DNA of 64,000 nt from CAWGXZ01 sp963826695 (GTDB lineage Bacteria; Pseudomonadota; Gammaproteobacteria; Burkholderiales; Burkholderiaceae_C), in contig CAWGXZ010000004.1 in NCBI GenBank assembly GCA_963826695.1, positions 806,001 through 870,000 of the forward strand. The letters run 5' to 3'. The first letter of the stretch is position 1. Each line of letters starts with the position of its first letter. The notes beneath the pieces are model-generated. The model did not search any database. It had not been told where the DNA came from and worked only from the letters and a program-made list of their open reading frames with translations. Below are positions 41,226 through 48,939 of this stretch, in pieces. The position numbers and the translations under genes are program-made.

Positions 41226-41822
41226 ATGAATGCACCCCGCCAGGCTGAAGTCAGCCGCAACACGGCCGAAACGCAAATTCGCGTGCGCGTCGACCTCGAC
41301 GGCAGCGGCGCGTCGAAGCTCGCCAGCGGCATCGGCTTCTTCGACCACATGCTCGACCAGATCGCAAGGCATGCGCTGATCGATCTCGAGATCGAGTGCC
41401 AGGGCGACCTGCACATCGACGGCCATCACACGGTCGAGGATGTCGGCATCACTTTCGGCCAGGCGGTCGCCCGCGCGGTCGGCGACAAGAAGGGGCTGCG
41501 CCGCTACGGCCATGCCTACGTGCCGCTCGACGAGGCGCTGTCTCGGGTGGTGATCGACTTCTCCGGACGGCCCGGGTTGCAGCTGCATGTCGGCTTTACC
41601 GCCGGGATGATCGGCGGCCTCGACACGCAACTGGTCTACGAGTTCTTCCAGGGCTTCGTCAACCATGCGGGGGTCACGCTGCACATCGACAACCTGCGCG
41701 GCGTCAATGCGCACCACCAGTGCGAGACCATCTTCAAGGCTTTCGCGCGCGCGCTGCGCATGGCCGTCGAGATCGATCCACGCTCGGCCGGCGTGATCCC
41801 GTCGACCAAAGGCAGCCTCTGA
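41226..41822 (+). CDS. hisB: imidazoleglycerol-phosphate dehydratase
   Basis: A 198-residue single-function HisB (no phosphatase domain), dehydrating IGP. The two histidine-rich metal motifs DGHHTVEDVGI and NAHHQCETIFKAFARAL, and GFFDHMLDQIARHA, are present. It starts 12 nt after hisC and ends one base before hisH. Because it lacks the histidinol-phosphatase domain, that activity must be encoded elsewhere. Confidence 0.96.
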   Translation: MNAPRQAEVSRNTAETQIRVRVDLDGSGASKLASGIGFFDHMLDQIARHALIDLEIECQGDLHIDGHHTVEDVGITFGQAVARAVGDKKGLRRYGHAYVPLDEALSRVVIDFSGRPGLQLHVGFTAGMIGGLDTQLVYEFFQGFVNHAGVTLHIDNLRGVNAHHQCETIFKAFARALRMAVEIDPRSAGVIPSTKGSL

Positions 41823-42506
41823 GTGGACGCGCGTCGCACGGTCGCTGTCGTCGACTACGGCATGGGCAACCTGCGATCGGTTTCGCAGGCGGTGCTGCAC
41901 GTCGCCCGCGAGGCCGCGCGCCCGGGGCATGCGTTCCGGGTGCTGGTGACTTCGGATCCCGACGAGGTGCTGCGCGCCGAGCGCGTGGTGCTGCCGGGAC
42001 AGGGCGCCATGCCCGACTGCATGCGGCAGCTGCGCGAGTCCGGGCTGCAGCAGGCCGTGCTCGAAGCCGCAAGAAGCAAGCCGCTGCTGGGCGTGTGCGT
42101 CGGCATGCAGATGCTGCTGACGCGCAGCGCCGAGGCGCTGCCGGAGACGCACTGGACGCCCGGGCTCGACCTGGTCGCCGGCGACGTGGTGCGCTTCGAA
42201 CTCGACGGCCGGCTGCAGGGCGACGGCAGCCGCTTCAAGGTGCCGCAGATGGGCTGGAACCAGGTGGTGCAGTCGCGCCCGCATCCGCTCTGGGCCGGCG
42301 TGCCCGACGGCGCCTGGTTCTATTTCGTCCACAGTTACTACGCGCGACCCGTGTCGCCGGCGCACAGCGTAGGGGAGAGCGACTACGGCGCGCGCTTTAC
42401 CTGCGCCATCGCGCGCGATAACATTTTTGCAACCCAGTTCCACCCCGAGAAAAGCGCCGCCCACGGTTTGGCGCTGTACCGGAACTTCCTCGAGTGGCAG
42501 CCCTGA
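41823..42506 (+). CDS. hisH: imidazole glycerol phosphate synthase subunit HisH (glutaminase)
   Basis: A 227-residue class I glutamine amidotransferase that supplies ammonia to HisF. The nucleophile cysteine is in LLGVCVGMQML, and the His-Glu pair in TQFHPEKS. Start is a GTG directly after the hisB stop. A 172-nt gap follows before hisA, the only large gap in the his operon. Confidence 0.95.
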   Translation: MDARRTVAVVDYGMGNLRSVSQAVLHVAREAARPGHAFRVLVTSDPDEVLRAERVVLPGQGAMPDCMRQLRESGLQQAVLEAARSKPLLGVCVGMQMLLTRSAEALPETHWTPGLDLVAGDVVRFELDGRLQGDGSRFKVPQMGWNQVVQSRPHPLWAGVPDGAWFYFVHSYYARPVSPAHSVGESDYGARFTCAIARDNIFATQFHPEKSAAHGLALYRNFLEWQP

Positions 42507-42678
42507 AGGCGTGAATAAACCTGCTGCGCGTGCCGATCTCGCATCTCCGGTGCTCGCCGTACGCCGGGTACGGCTGCGCTCCTCGATGCGACCTCGGACC
42601 GCTCGCTACGGTTTCTTTCACACCTTCTGAGCAGCGCGCTGCGATCGTCCTCCATCCCGATTTTTCTGTCCCACGGCC
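42507..42678 (+). other. hisH-hisA intergenic spacer with inverted repeat
   Basis: 172 bp with no recognised gene in an operon whose other joints are at most 22 nt. It contains CCGTAC/GTACGG (42557-42562, 42568-42573) with a GCCGG loop. It might hold an internal promoter or a decayed insert; no T tract follows the hairpin. Confidence 0.4.
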
Positions 42679-43422
42679 ATGCTGCTGATACCCGCGATCG
42701 ACCTCAAAGACGGCAAGTGCGTGCGCCTGCGCCAGGGTGACATGAACGACTCGACCCACTTCGGCGACGACCCGGCGGCGATTGCCCGGCGCTGGCTCGA
42801 CGCGGGCGCCCGGCGGCTGCATCTGGTCGACCTCAACGGCGCCTTCGCCGGCAAGCCGGTCAACGAGAGTGCGGTCAAGTCGATCCTCGCCGAAGTCGGC
42901 GACGAGATTCCGGTGCAGCTCGGCGGCGGCATACGCGACCTCGACACCATCGAGCGCTACCTGGACGACGGGCTGAGCTACATCATCATCGGCACCGCCG
43001 GCGTCAGAAACCCCGGCTTCGTCCGCGAGGCGTGCACGGCTTTCGGCGGCCACATCCTGGTCGGGCTCGACGCGCGTGACGGCAAGGTGGCCACCGACGG
43101 CTGGAGCAAGCTGACCCGGCACGAGGTCGGCGACCTGGCCAAGAAGTTCGAGGACTACGGCGTCGAAGGCGTCGTCTACACCGACATCGGCCGCGACGGC
43201 ATGCTCTCGGGCATCAACATCGAAGCCACGGTGCGACTGGCGCAGGGGTTGAAGATGCCGGTCATTGCCTCCGGCGGGCTCAGCAACATGGACGACATCG
43301 ACCGGCTCTGCGCAGTCGAGAGCCAGGGCATTCCGGCGGTCATTTGCGGCCGGGCGATCTACAGCGGCGACCTCGACTTCGCGGCAGCGCAGGCGCATGC
43401 CGACGCGCTCGCGGCGGCCTGA
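42679..43422 (+). CDS. hisA: phosphoribosylformimino-AICAR ribotide isomerase
   Basis: A 247-residue (beta-alpha)8 isomerase. The catalytic Asp of IPAIDLKDGKCVRL and the second in YTDIGRDGMLSGINIEA are present, with phosphate-binding VQLGGGIR and VIASGGLSN. Product is ProFAR-derived PRFAR, used by HisF. Starts with ATG at 42679 and precedes hisF by 22 nt. Confidence 0.96.
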   Translation: MLLIPAIDLKDGKCVRLRQGDMNDSTHFGDDPAAIARRWLDAGARRLHLVDLNGAFAGKPVNESAVKSILAEVGDEIPVQLGGGIRDLDTIERYLDDGLSYIIIGTAGVRNPGFVREACTAFGGHILVGLDARDGKVATDGWSKLTRHEVGDLAKKFEDYGVEGVVYTDIGRDGMLSGINIEATVRLAQGLKMPVIASGGLSNMDDIDRLCAVESQGIPAVICGRAIYSGDLDFAAAQAHADALAAA

Positions 43423-43444
43423 GCCAGCTGCCGAGCGCCCGCCG

Positions 43445-44224
43445 ATGCTCGCCAAGCGAATCATTCCCTGCCTCGACGTCACCGGCGGCCGGGTCGTCAA
43501 GGGCGTCAACTTCGTCGAGTTGCGCGACGCCGGCGACCCGGTCGAGATCGCCGCCCGCTACAACGACCAGGGCGCCGACGAGCTGACCTTCCTCGACATC
43601 ACCGCGACCAGCGACGAGCGCGACCTGATCCTGCACATCATCGAGGCGGTCGCCTCGCAAGTCTTCATTCCGCTGACCGTAGGCGGCGGCGTGCGCAGCG
43701 TCGAGGATGTGCGGCGGCTGCTGAATTCGGGCGCCGACAAGGTCAGCTTCAACTCGGCGGCGGTGGCCGACCCGCAGGTGATCGCCCGCGCCTCGGCCAA
43801 GTACGGCGCGCAATGCATCGTCGTCGCCATCGACGCCAAGCGCCGCAGCGGCGCCGATCACGCCGCCCGTGGCGACGGCTGGGACGTCTACACGCACGGT
43901 GGCCGGCGCAACACCGGTCTCGATGCCGTCGAATGGGCACGCCGCATGGCGGCCCAGGGTGCCGGCGAACTGCTGCTGACCAGCATGGACCGCGACGGCA
44001 CGCGCGTTGGCTTCGACCTGGCGCTGACCCGTGCGGTGGCCGACGCGGTCGGCATTCCGGTGATCGCCTCGGGTGGCGTCGGCACGCTCGACCATCTGGC
44101 CGATGGCGTGCAGCAGGGCGGCGCCGACGCGGTGCTGGCTGCGAGCATCTTCCACTACGGCGAGCACACCGTGGGCGAAGCCAAGGACCTGATGGCCGCG
44201 CGCGGCATTCCTGTGCGCCGATGA
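43445..44224 (+). CDS. hisF: imidazole glycerol phosphate synthase subunit HisF (cyclase)
   Basis: A 259-residue cyclase that makes imidazole glycerol phosphate and AICAR. The catalytic Asp is in IPCLDVTGGRVVKGVNF, the second in LTSMDRDGTRVGFD, with VGGGVRS and IASGGVG binding phosphate. The ATG at 43445 is the family start. The gene ends overlapping rsmD (ATGA). hisI and hisE, which normally follow in this group, are absent here. Confidence 0.96.
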   Translation: MLAKRIIPCLDVTGGRVVKGVNFVELRDAGDPVEIAARYNDQGADELTFLDITATSDERDLILHIIEAVASQVFIPLTVGGGVRSVEDVRRLLNSGADKVSFNSAAVADPQVIARASAKYGAQCIVVAIDAKRRSGADHAARGDGWDVYTHGGRRNTGLDAVEWARRMAAQGAGELLLTSMDRDGTRVGFDLALTRAVADAVGIPVIASGGVGTLDHLADGVQQGGADAVLAASIFHYGEHTVGEAKDLMAARGIPVRR

Positions 44225-44793
44225 TGTCGACGCCGCGGCGCGAGGTGCGCATCATCGGGGGCCAGTGGAAGCGCAGCAAGCTGCCGGTTGCCGAAGTTCC
44301 CGGGTTGCGACCGACGCCCGACCGGGTGCGCGAAACGCTTTTCAACTGGCTCGGTCAGTCGCTCGACGGCTGGCGTTGTCTCGACGCCTTTGCGGGCAGC
44401 GGCGCGCTCGGCTTCGAAGCGGCCTCGAGAGGAGCCGCCGAGGTGCTGCTGGTCGAGAACAACACACGGCTGGTGCGCTCGCTCGAGGCCACCCGCCAGC
44501 GTCTTGCAGCGGGTACGGTCCGCGTCGTCTTCGGCGACGGCATCGCGCAGATGAAGCGGCTTGCACCGGCTTCGCACGAACTGGTGTTCGTCGATCCACC
44601 CTACGATTCGCCTGCAACGCAACCCGCTCTTTCGGCTGCGGCGGCGTTGCTGGCGCCAGGTGGGTCGATCTATTTCGAGGCCGGTCAGCCGCTCGACGAA
44701 ACCGTCGTCGCCACGCTGGGCCTGACGGTGCATCGGCGCTCGCGCGCCGGGCAGGTTCATTTCCATCTTCTGCGCCGCAGCGCAGCGCCCTGA
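44221..44793 (+). CDS. rsmD: 16S rRNA (guanine(966)-N2)-methyltransferase RsmD
   Basis: A 190-residue SAM-dependent methyltransferase acting on the small subunit. The family signature RIIGGQWKRSKLPV and LRPTPDRVRETLFNWL is at the N-terminus; the SAM loop is LDAFAGSGALGFEAASRG, and the catalytic FVDPPYDSP is intact. ATG at 44221 overlaps the hisF stop; the next codon is also ATG. It is followed by coaD with no normal start codon. Confidence 0.94.
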   Translation: MMSTPRREVRIIGGQWKRSKLPVAEVPGLRPTPDRVRETLFNWLGQSLDGWRCLDAFAGSGALGFEAASRGAAEVLLVENNTRLVRSLEATRQRLAAGTVRVVFGDGIAQMKRLAPASHELVFVDPPYDSPATQPALSAAAALLAPGGSIYFEAGQPLDETVVATLGLTVHRRSRAGQVHFHLLRRSAAP

Positions 44794-44794
44794 C

Positions 44795-44863
44795 ATGAAT
44801 GCTCCGCCGGCCGCAGCAGAGGAACCTCGAGCCCACGGGCCGCGCCTGGCGCCGACCCGCTGA
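44795..44863 (+). other. 22-codon leader ORF before coaD
   Basis: ATG at 44795, one base after the rsmD stop, opens a frame of 22 codons (MNAPPAAAEEPRAHGPRLAPTR) ending in TGA at 44861-44863. That TGA overlaps the CTG at 44860 which begins the conserved CoaD sequence. Either a translated leader peptide coupled to coaD, or the N-terminus of CoaD separated by a one-base loss. Confidence 0.45.
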
Positions 44864-45348
44864 TCGCGGTTTACCCGGGCACCTTCGACCCGATGACGCT
44901 CGGCCACGAAGATCTGGTGCGCCGCGCAGCGCACCTGTTTCCCCGGCTGATCATCGCCGTGGCGGCCGGCCATCACAAGCGCACGATGTTCAGCGTCGAG
45001 GAACGTCTTGAAATTGCTTCCGAACTCGCAAGCGGCCGGTCGAACGTCGAGGTGAAGACGTTCTCCGGTCTCCTGAGCGACTTCGTCGTCACCAACGGCG
45101 GCAAGGTGGTCGTGCGCGGACTGCGTGCGGTCAGCGACTTCGACTACGAATTTCAAATGGCCGGGATGAACCGTCAGCTGATGGCCGATGTCGAAACCGT
45201 CTTCCTGACGCCGAGCGACGACTATCAGTTCGTATCCGGCACCTTCGTGCGGGAGATTGCCACGCTCGGTGGCGACGTTTCGAAATTCGTGTCACCCTCG
45301 GTCCTCGAGCGGCTGCGCAAGCGCGTGGCCGCGCCGCGAGGCGCGTAG
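44860..45348 (+). CDS. coaD: phosphopantetheine adenylyltransferase
   Basis: Transfers AMP to 4'-phosphopantetheine, the fourth step of coenzyme A synthesis. The nucleotidyltransferase motif AVYPGTFDPMTLGHEDL is at the N-terminus, with KVVVRGLRAVSDFDYEFQMAGMNR and the C-terminal FVSGTFVREIA loop. No ATG, GTG or TTG lies in frame between the upstream stop (44791) and the PGTFDP motif; the first in-frame ATG (44893) is inside it and would delete the ATP site. A CTG at 44860 is taken as the start, giving 162 residues. A frameshift fusing the leader ORF is the alternative. Confidence 0.85.
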   Translation: MIAVYPGTFDPMTLGHEDLVRRAAHLFPRLIIAVAAGHHKRTMFSVEERLEIASELASGRSNVEVKTFSGLLSDFVVTNGGKVVVRGLRAVSDFDYEFQMAGMNRQLMADVETVFLTPSDDYQFVSGTFVREIATLGGDVSKFVSPSVLERLRKRVAAPRGA

Positions 45349-45383
45349 GCCGACAGGACTTTTGCAATGGAAGCGAACTTCAC

Positions 45384-45409
45384 GTGGCGCTGCTGATTAC
45401 CGACACGAA
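45384..45409 (+). repeat. partial copy of the ferredoxin gene start
   Basis: GTGGCGCTGCTGATTACCGA at 45384 closely resembles the first bases of the ferredoxin gene at 45509 and encodes VALLITD, compared with MALLITD. The similarity is lost after about 21-26 nt. It opens a frame of about 45 codons with no cysteine ligands. It looks like a short duplication relic. Confidence 0.45.
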
Positions 45410-45508
45410 CGGCGGAATTCCGCAACGCGTGCGTTGCGCTGCAGGGCGCCGGGGGCGCTTGCTAGCGCGTGGCGGATTCGTCGGTAGGCGCCGAGTCGGG
45501 GAGTTTTC

Positions 45509-45772
45509 ATGGCACTGCTGATCACGGACGAATGCATCAACTGCGACGTCTGCGAGCCCGAGTGTCCCAACGAGGCCATCTCGATGGGCGCGGACTACTA
45601 CCAGATCGACCCTTCGAAGTGCACCGAATGCGTCGGCCACTTCGACGAGCCGCAGTGCGTGCAGGTGTGTCCGGTCGAGTGCATACCGCTCGATCCGACG
45701 CATGCCGAGAGCCAGGAAGTGCTCTGGGTCAAGTACCGCCGGCTGCAGCAAACCATCGCGCAGCCAGGCTGA
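45509..45772 (+). CDS. 4Fe-4S ferredoxin (YfhL family)
   Basis: An 87-residue ferredoxin for two 4Fe-4S clusters. CINCDVCEPECPNEAI and CTECVG...CVQVCPVECIPLD carry the ligands; the insertion between C-x2-C and the later C-x3-C (VGHFDEPQ) and the C-terminal extension are typical of the Allochromatium/YfhL type. Starts MALLITDECINC. rsmD-coaD-ferredoxin order is common in Burkholderiales. It ends one base before the convergent DUF4124-like gene. Confidence 0.92.
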   Translation: MALLITDECINCDVCEPECPNEAISMGADYYQIDPSKCTECVGHFDEPQCVQVCPVECIPLDPTHAESQEVLWVKYRRLQQTIAQPG

Positions 45773-46207
45773 TCAGCGGCCGGATGTCGCCGCCTTGGTG
45801 CGCTTGCCGCTGCCGGGAACGACGGCCCTGAACGGCTGGCTTGCGGATCCGGACGCCGCCCGTGCCAACGGACGCGGCCTGCGAATCGGGCGCGGCTGGC
45901 TTGCAGCCGGTATCGATGGCGACGCCTTGGCGGCCGCCGAAAGCGCGCTTGCCGGTGCGTGCAGGGCCTTCTCCCTTTGCTCGCGGTCGCGTGCGAGCTC
46001 ATCAGCGAGCCTGCGCTGTCTTGCGACCGCCTGCGCCGAAGCGTCCCGCTGCGCCGCATTGCGTTCATCGTCAACGCTCAGTGCCACGCCGTCGCTGCAC
46101 GGCTGCTGGCCGTAGGCCTTGCCTTCGGCGCCGCAGCGATAGACCGGCGTCGCCGTGTGTGCGGCGCTGGCGAGGAGCAGCGCCGCGGCGGCTGCAGCGG
46201 TCTTCAT
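45773..46207 (-). CDS. DUF4124-like secreted protein
   Basis: A 144-residue protein with a signal peptide (MKTAAAAAALLLASAAHTA) and VYRCGAEGKAYGQQPC near the N-terminus, the cysteine-flanked motif of DUF4124 domains. It then has a charged helical segment rich in Arg/Glu/Ala (about 47-85) and a basic low-complexity tail. Function unknown. Its ATG overlaps the pth stop, so it is probably translated from the pth transcript. Confidence 0.75.
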   Translation of the reverse strand: MKTAAAAAALLLASAAHTATPVYRCGAEGKAYGQQPCSDGVALSVDDERNAAQRDASAQAVARQRRLADELARDREQREKALHAPASALSAAAKASPSIPAASQPRPIRRPRPLARAASGSASQPFRAVVPGSGKRTKAATSGR

Positions 46208-46917
46208 GGCCCCACGTCCTCGACGCCTGCCGCGCTTGCTTCCGAAGCGGGCGATATGTCCTTCAGTTGCGAATGGCCCATTTCGCGCAGCCCTCCGTCT
46301 GGCGCCCCAGCCGCCTTGGCGGCTGGCCGAGGCGGCTTCGGCTGCGGTGGCCTGGCGTGGATTCGTATTTGTGCGCGCTCCATGTCGCCCGCCAGCAGCA
46401 AGTCGAGCCCGCCGAGCGCCCGATCGATGCTCGCATCGATCGCATCGCGCTCGGTGGCGGGTGGCTTGCGCAGCACATGGTCGAGGACTTCCGCCTTGAC
46501 GCCGGGGTGTCCGATGCCGAGCCGCAGCCGCCAGAAGTCGGCACTGCCGAGTTGCGCGTGGATGTCCTTCAGTCCGTTGTGCCCGGCGTGACCACCGCCA
46601 CGCTTGAGCTTGACATGGCCCGGCAGGAGGTCGAGCTCGTCGTGGGCCACCAGCACCTCGTCCGGGGCGATCTTGAAGAAGCGGCAGACAGCAGCGACCG
46701 ACTTGCCCGACAGGTTCATGAAAGTCGTCGGCTGCAGCAGGCAGACCGGACCATGCGGCCCGGTGGCCCTCGCATAAAGCCCGAAGTAGCAGCGCTCGGG
46801 CTGCAGACGCATCTTGAGCGAAGCCGCCGCGGCGTCGACCAGCCAGAAGCCCGCGTTGTGCCGCGTGCGCTCGTATTCCGGGCCTGGATTGCCGAGCCCC
46901 ACCAGCAGTCGGATCAT
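46204..46917 (-). CDS. pth: peptidyl-tRNA hydrolase
   Basis: Releases peptides from stalled peptidyl-tRNA. GLGNPGPEYERTRHNAGFWLVD holds the catalytic His; QPTTFMNLSGKSV, VAHDELDLLPGHVKLKRGGGHAGHNGLKDI and FWRLRLGIGHP are typical. At 237 residues it is about 40 longer than E. coli Pth; the extra C-terminus is a Pro/Lys/Ala-rich tail from about residue 185 (HARPPQPKPPRPAAKAAG). It lies downstream of rplY with a terminator between them. Confidence 0.95.
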   Translation of the reverse strand: MIRLLVGLGNPGPEYERTRHNAGFWLVDAAAASLKMRLQPERCYFGLYARATGPHGPVCLLQPTTFMNLSGKSVAAVCRFFKIAPDEVLVAHDELDLLPGHVKLKRGGGHAGHNGLKDIHAQLGSADFWRLRLGIGHPGVKAEVLDHVLRKPPATERDAIDASIDRALGGLDLLLAGDMERAQIRIHARPPQPKPPRPAAKAAGAPDGGLREMGHSQLKDISPASEASAAGVEDVGP

Positions 46918-46939
46918 CGATTCATTATCCAGGCGGACG

Positions 46940-46964
46940 AAAAAAAGCCCCGCCGGAGCGGGGC
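46940..46964 (-). terminator. intrinsic terminator after rplY
   Basis: On the minus strand a 7-bp stem GCCCCGC/GCGGGGC around a TCCG loop (46947-46964) is followed by T7 (46946-46940), shortly after the rplY stop at 46996. It separates rplY from pth, though read-through would still allow cotranscription. Confidence 0.9.
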
Positions 46965-46995
46965 GAGCAGCAGCCGGCCGAAGCGCGGCATGCCT

Positions 46996-47643
46996 TTACT
47001 TCTTGTTCTGTTTTTCGGTCTTCTTGGCCTTGGTCGGCGCCGGCGAGGCCGCCACGACTGCAACCGGTGCTTCGTCGACTTCCTCGGCCTGCGGCGGCAA
47101 TGCCGAAGCCAGCGTCATCAGGGTGCGGCCACGGCGCATGACCTTGATGCCGGCATCGAGCTTCAGGTCGCGCACGTGGATCGACTCGCCCTTGTTCAGG
47201 CCACCCACGTCGACCGTGATGAACTCGGGCAGCCGCGCCGCCAGGCATTCGATCTCGAGTTCGGTGACGACGTGCGAGATGACGCACTGGTCGATCTTCA
47301 CCGCCGGCGCCGTGTCCTCGTTGATGAAGTGCAGCGGCACTTTCTTGACGATTCGGGTCGAGGCATCGACGCGCTGGAAGTCGATGTGCATGACGATCGG
47401 CTTGTAGGCGTGCACCTGATGGTCGCGCAGCAGCACCTGTTCGGTCTTGCCGTCGAGTTCCATTTCGAGGATCGACGAGTGGAAGGCCTCCTTCTTCAGC
47501 GCGAAGAAGAGAGCGTTGTGCTCCAGTTCGATCTTGGTCGGCTCACCCGCACCGTAGACGATGCCGGGTACCCGATCGGCCAATCGCAGGCGGCGGCTCG
47601 CTCCGGTCCCCTGCAACGTCCGCTCATAAGCGACGAATTTCAT
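46996..47643 (-). CDS. rplY: 50S ribosomal protein L25, general stress protein Ctc form
   Basis: A 215-residue L25 of the long (Ctc) type, which binds 5S rRNA through its N-terminal domain and has a C-terminal beta domain. RRLRLADRVPGIVYGAGE and LRDHQVHAYKPIVMHIDFQRV mark the family. The ATG at 47643 has GGAG shortly upstream; an upstream open frame of 30 codons is not conserved. The Ala/Lys tail (SPAPTKAKKTEKQNKK) is typical. It follows prs in a shared minus-strand unit. Confidence 0.95.
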   Translation of the reverse strand: MKFVAYERTLQGTGASRRLRLADRVPGIVYGAGEPTKIELEHNALFFALKKEAFHSSILEMELDGKTEQVLLRDHQVHAYKPIVMHIDFQRVDASTRIVKKVPLHFINEDTAPAVKIDQCVISHVVTELEIECLAARLPEFITVDVGGLNKGESIHVRDLKLDAGIKVMRRGRTLMTLASALPPQAEEVDEAPVAVVAASPAPTKAKKTEKQNKK

Positions 47644-47738
47644 TTCAATCTCCAGGATCGAGGCCCGCGACCAGGCTCTCGTTGACCGGCGACGGCCGGT
47701 CGGTTCGCGGCAGCCGGCGGCTGCCGCCTGCATGCGGA

Positions 47739-48701
47739 TCAGAAGTTGTTGTTCTGCTCCGCAAACAAGGAGGTCACCGATTCACCGTCGGAAATGCGAC
47801 GGATCGTCTCGGCGAAGAGGAAGGCGACCGACAGCGGCCGCACCTTGGCGCAGGCCCTGCCGGCTTCGCTCAATGGAATCGTGTTGGTGATCACCACCTC
47901 GTCGACCTGCGAGGCGGTGATCCGATCGATCGCCGGGCCGGAGAACACCGCATGCGTGCAGTAGGCATAGACCTTCTTCGCGCCGCGTTCCTTCAGCACG
48001 TCAGCCGCCTTCACCAGCGTGCCGGCGGTGTCGATCATGTCGTCCATGATCACGCAGTTGCGGCCGTCGATGTCGCCGATGACATGCATGATCTCGGCGA
48101 TATTGGCCCGCGGCCGGCGCTTGTCGATGATTGCCAGGTCGCAGCCGAGCTGCTTGGCCAGCGCCCGCGCACGCACCACGCCGCCCACATCGGGCGAAAC
48201 GACCACCAGGTCGCTGTAGCGCTTGCTGTGCAGGTCCGACAGCAGCACCGGCGAGGCGTAGATGTTGTCGACCGGGATGTTGAAGAAGCCCTGGATCTGG
48301 TCGGCGTGCAGGTCCATCGTCAGCAACCGCTCGACGCCGACGGCTTCGAGCATGTTGGCCACCACCTTGGCACTGATCGGCACCCGGGTCGAGCGTGGCC
48401 GCCGATCCTGCCGGGCGTAGCCGTAGTAGGGAATCACGGCAGTGACACGACGGGCCGATGCGCGCTTCAGTGCATCGACCATGATGCACAGCTCCATCAG
48501 GTGCTCGTTGGTCGGCGCGCAGGTCGGCTGGACGACGAAGATGTCGCGGGCGCGGACGTTCTGCTCGATCTCGACCGACACCTCGCCGTCCGAAAAGCGG
48601 CCGACATCCGCCTTGCCGAGCTCGATACCCAGATGCGTGGCGATTTCCTGCGCCAGCGCCGGGTTCGCGTTGCCGCTGAAAAGGACCGTGTTGAAGAGCA
48701 T
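47739..48701 (-). CDS. prs: ribose-phosphate pyrophosphokinase
   Basis: A 320-residue PRPP synthase feeding nucleotide, histidine and tryptophan synthesis. FSGNANPALAQEIA, VPYYGYARQDRR-type ATP loop (IPYYGYARQDRRPRSTR), the cation site MDLHADQIQGFF and the PRPP loop IMDDMIDTAGTLV are intact. The start at 48701 is decided by GGAGGA (48705-48710) just upstream; an earlier ATG at 48734 has no such site. Located between tRNA-Gln and rplY. Confidence 0.96.
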   Translation of the reverse strand: MLFNTVLFSGNANPALAQEIATHLGIELGKADVGRFSDGEVSVEIEQNVRARDIFVVQPTCAPTNEHLMELCIMVDALKRASARRVTAVIPYYGYARQDRRPRSTRVPISAKVVANMLEAVGVERLLTMDLHADQIQGFFNIPVDNIYASPVLLSDLHSKRYSDLVVVSPDVGGVVRARALAKQLGCDLAIIDKRRPRANIAEIMHVIGDIDGRNCVIMDDMIDTAGTLVKAADVLKERGAKKVYAYCTHAVFSGPAIDRITASQVDEVVITNTIPLSEAGRACAKVRPLSVAFLFAETIRRISDGESVTSLFAEQNNNF

Positions 48702-48816
48702 GTTTCCTCCGTCGAGGGCAGGCGGAAGCATCACTTCCTTTCGCAGACCGCGCAGCGGATCGTTGCTGCCGGCTCAGCCCGCCGAAGCGCAGACTGCAAC
48801 CTGCAACTGAATGATT

Positions 48817-48893
48817 TGGCAGGGGAGGAAGGACTCGAACCCTCGCATGTCGGAATCAAAATCCGATGCCTTGACCAACTTGGCGACTCCCCT
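48817..48893 (-). tRNA. tRNA-Gln (UUG anticodon)
   Basis: A 77-nt cloverleaf on the minus strand including an encoded CCA. Acceptor stem AGGGGAG/CUCCCCU with discriminator G, D arm GCC...GGC, anticodon stem UCGGA/UCCGA around loop UUUUGAU (anticodon UUG at 48857-48859), T arm GAGGG-UUCGAGU-CCUUC. Its position between ispE and prs is conserved in betaproteobacteria. Confidence 0.96.
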
Positions 48894-48939
48894 ACACCGG
48901 ACCTCGGCTGACGCCCAGGACCTTTCAACCTTGCGACGC

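Noticed and set aside
40059..42464. An 801-codon minus-strand frame across hisC-hisB-hisH
   Set aside because: Antisense to three conserved his genes; coding potential comes from GC-rich third positions.
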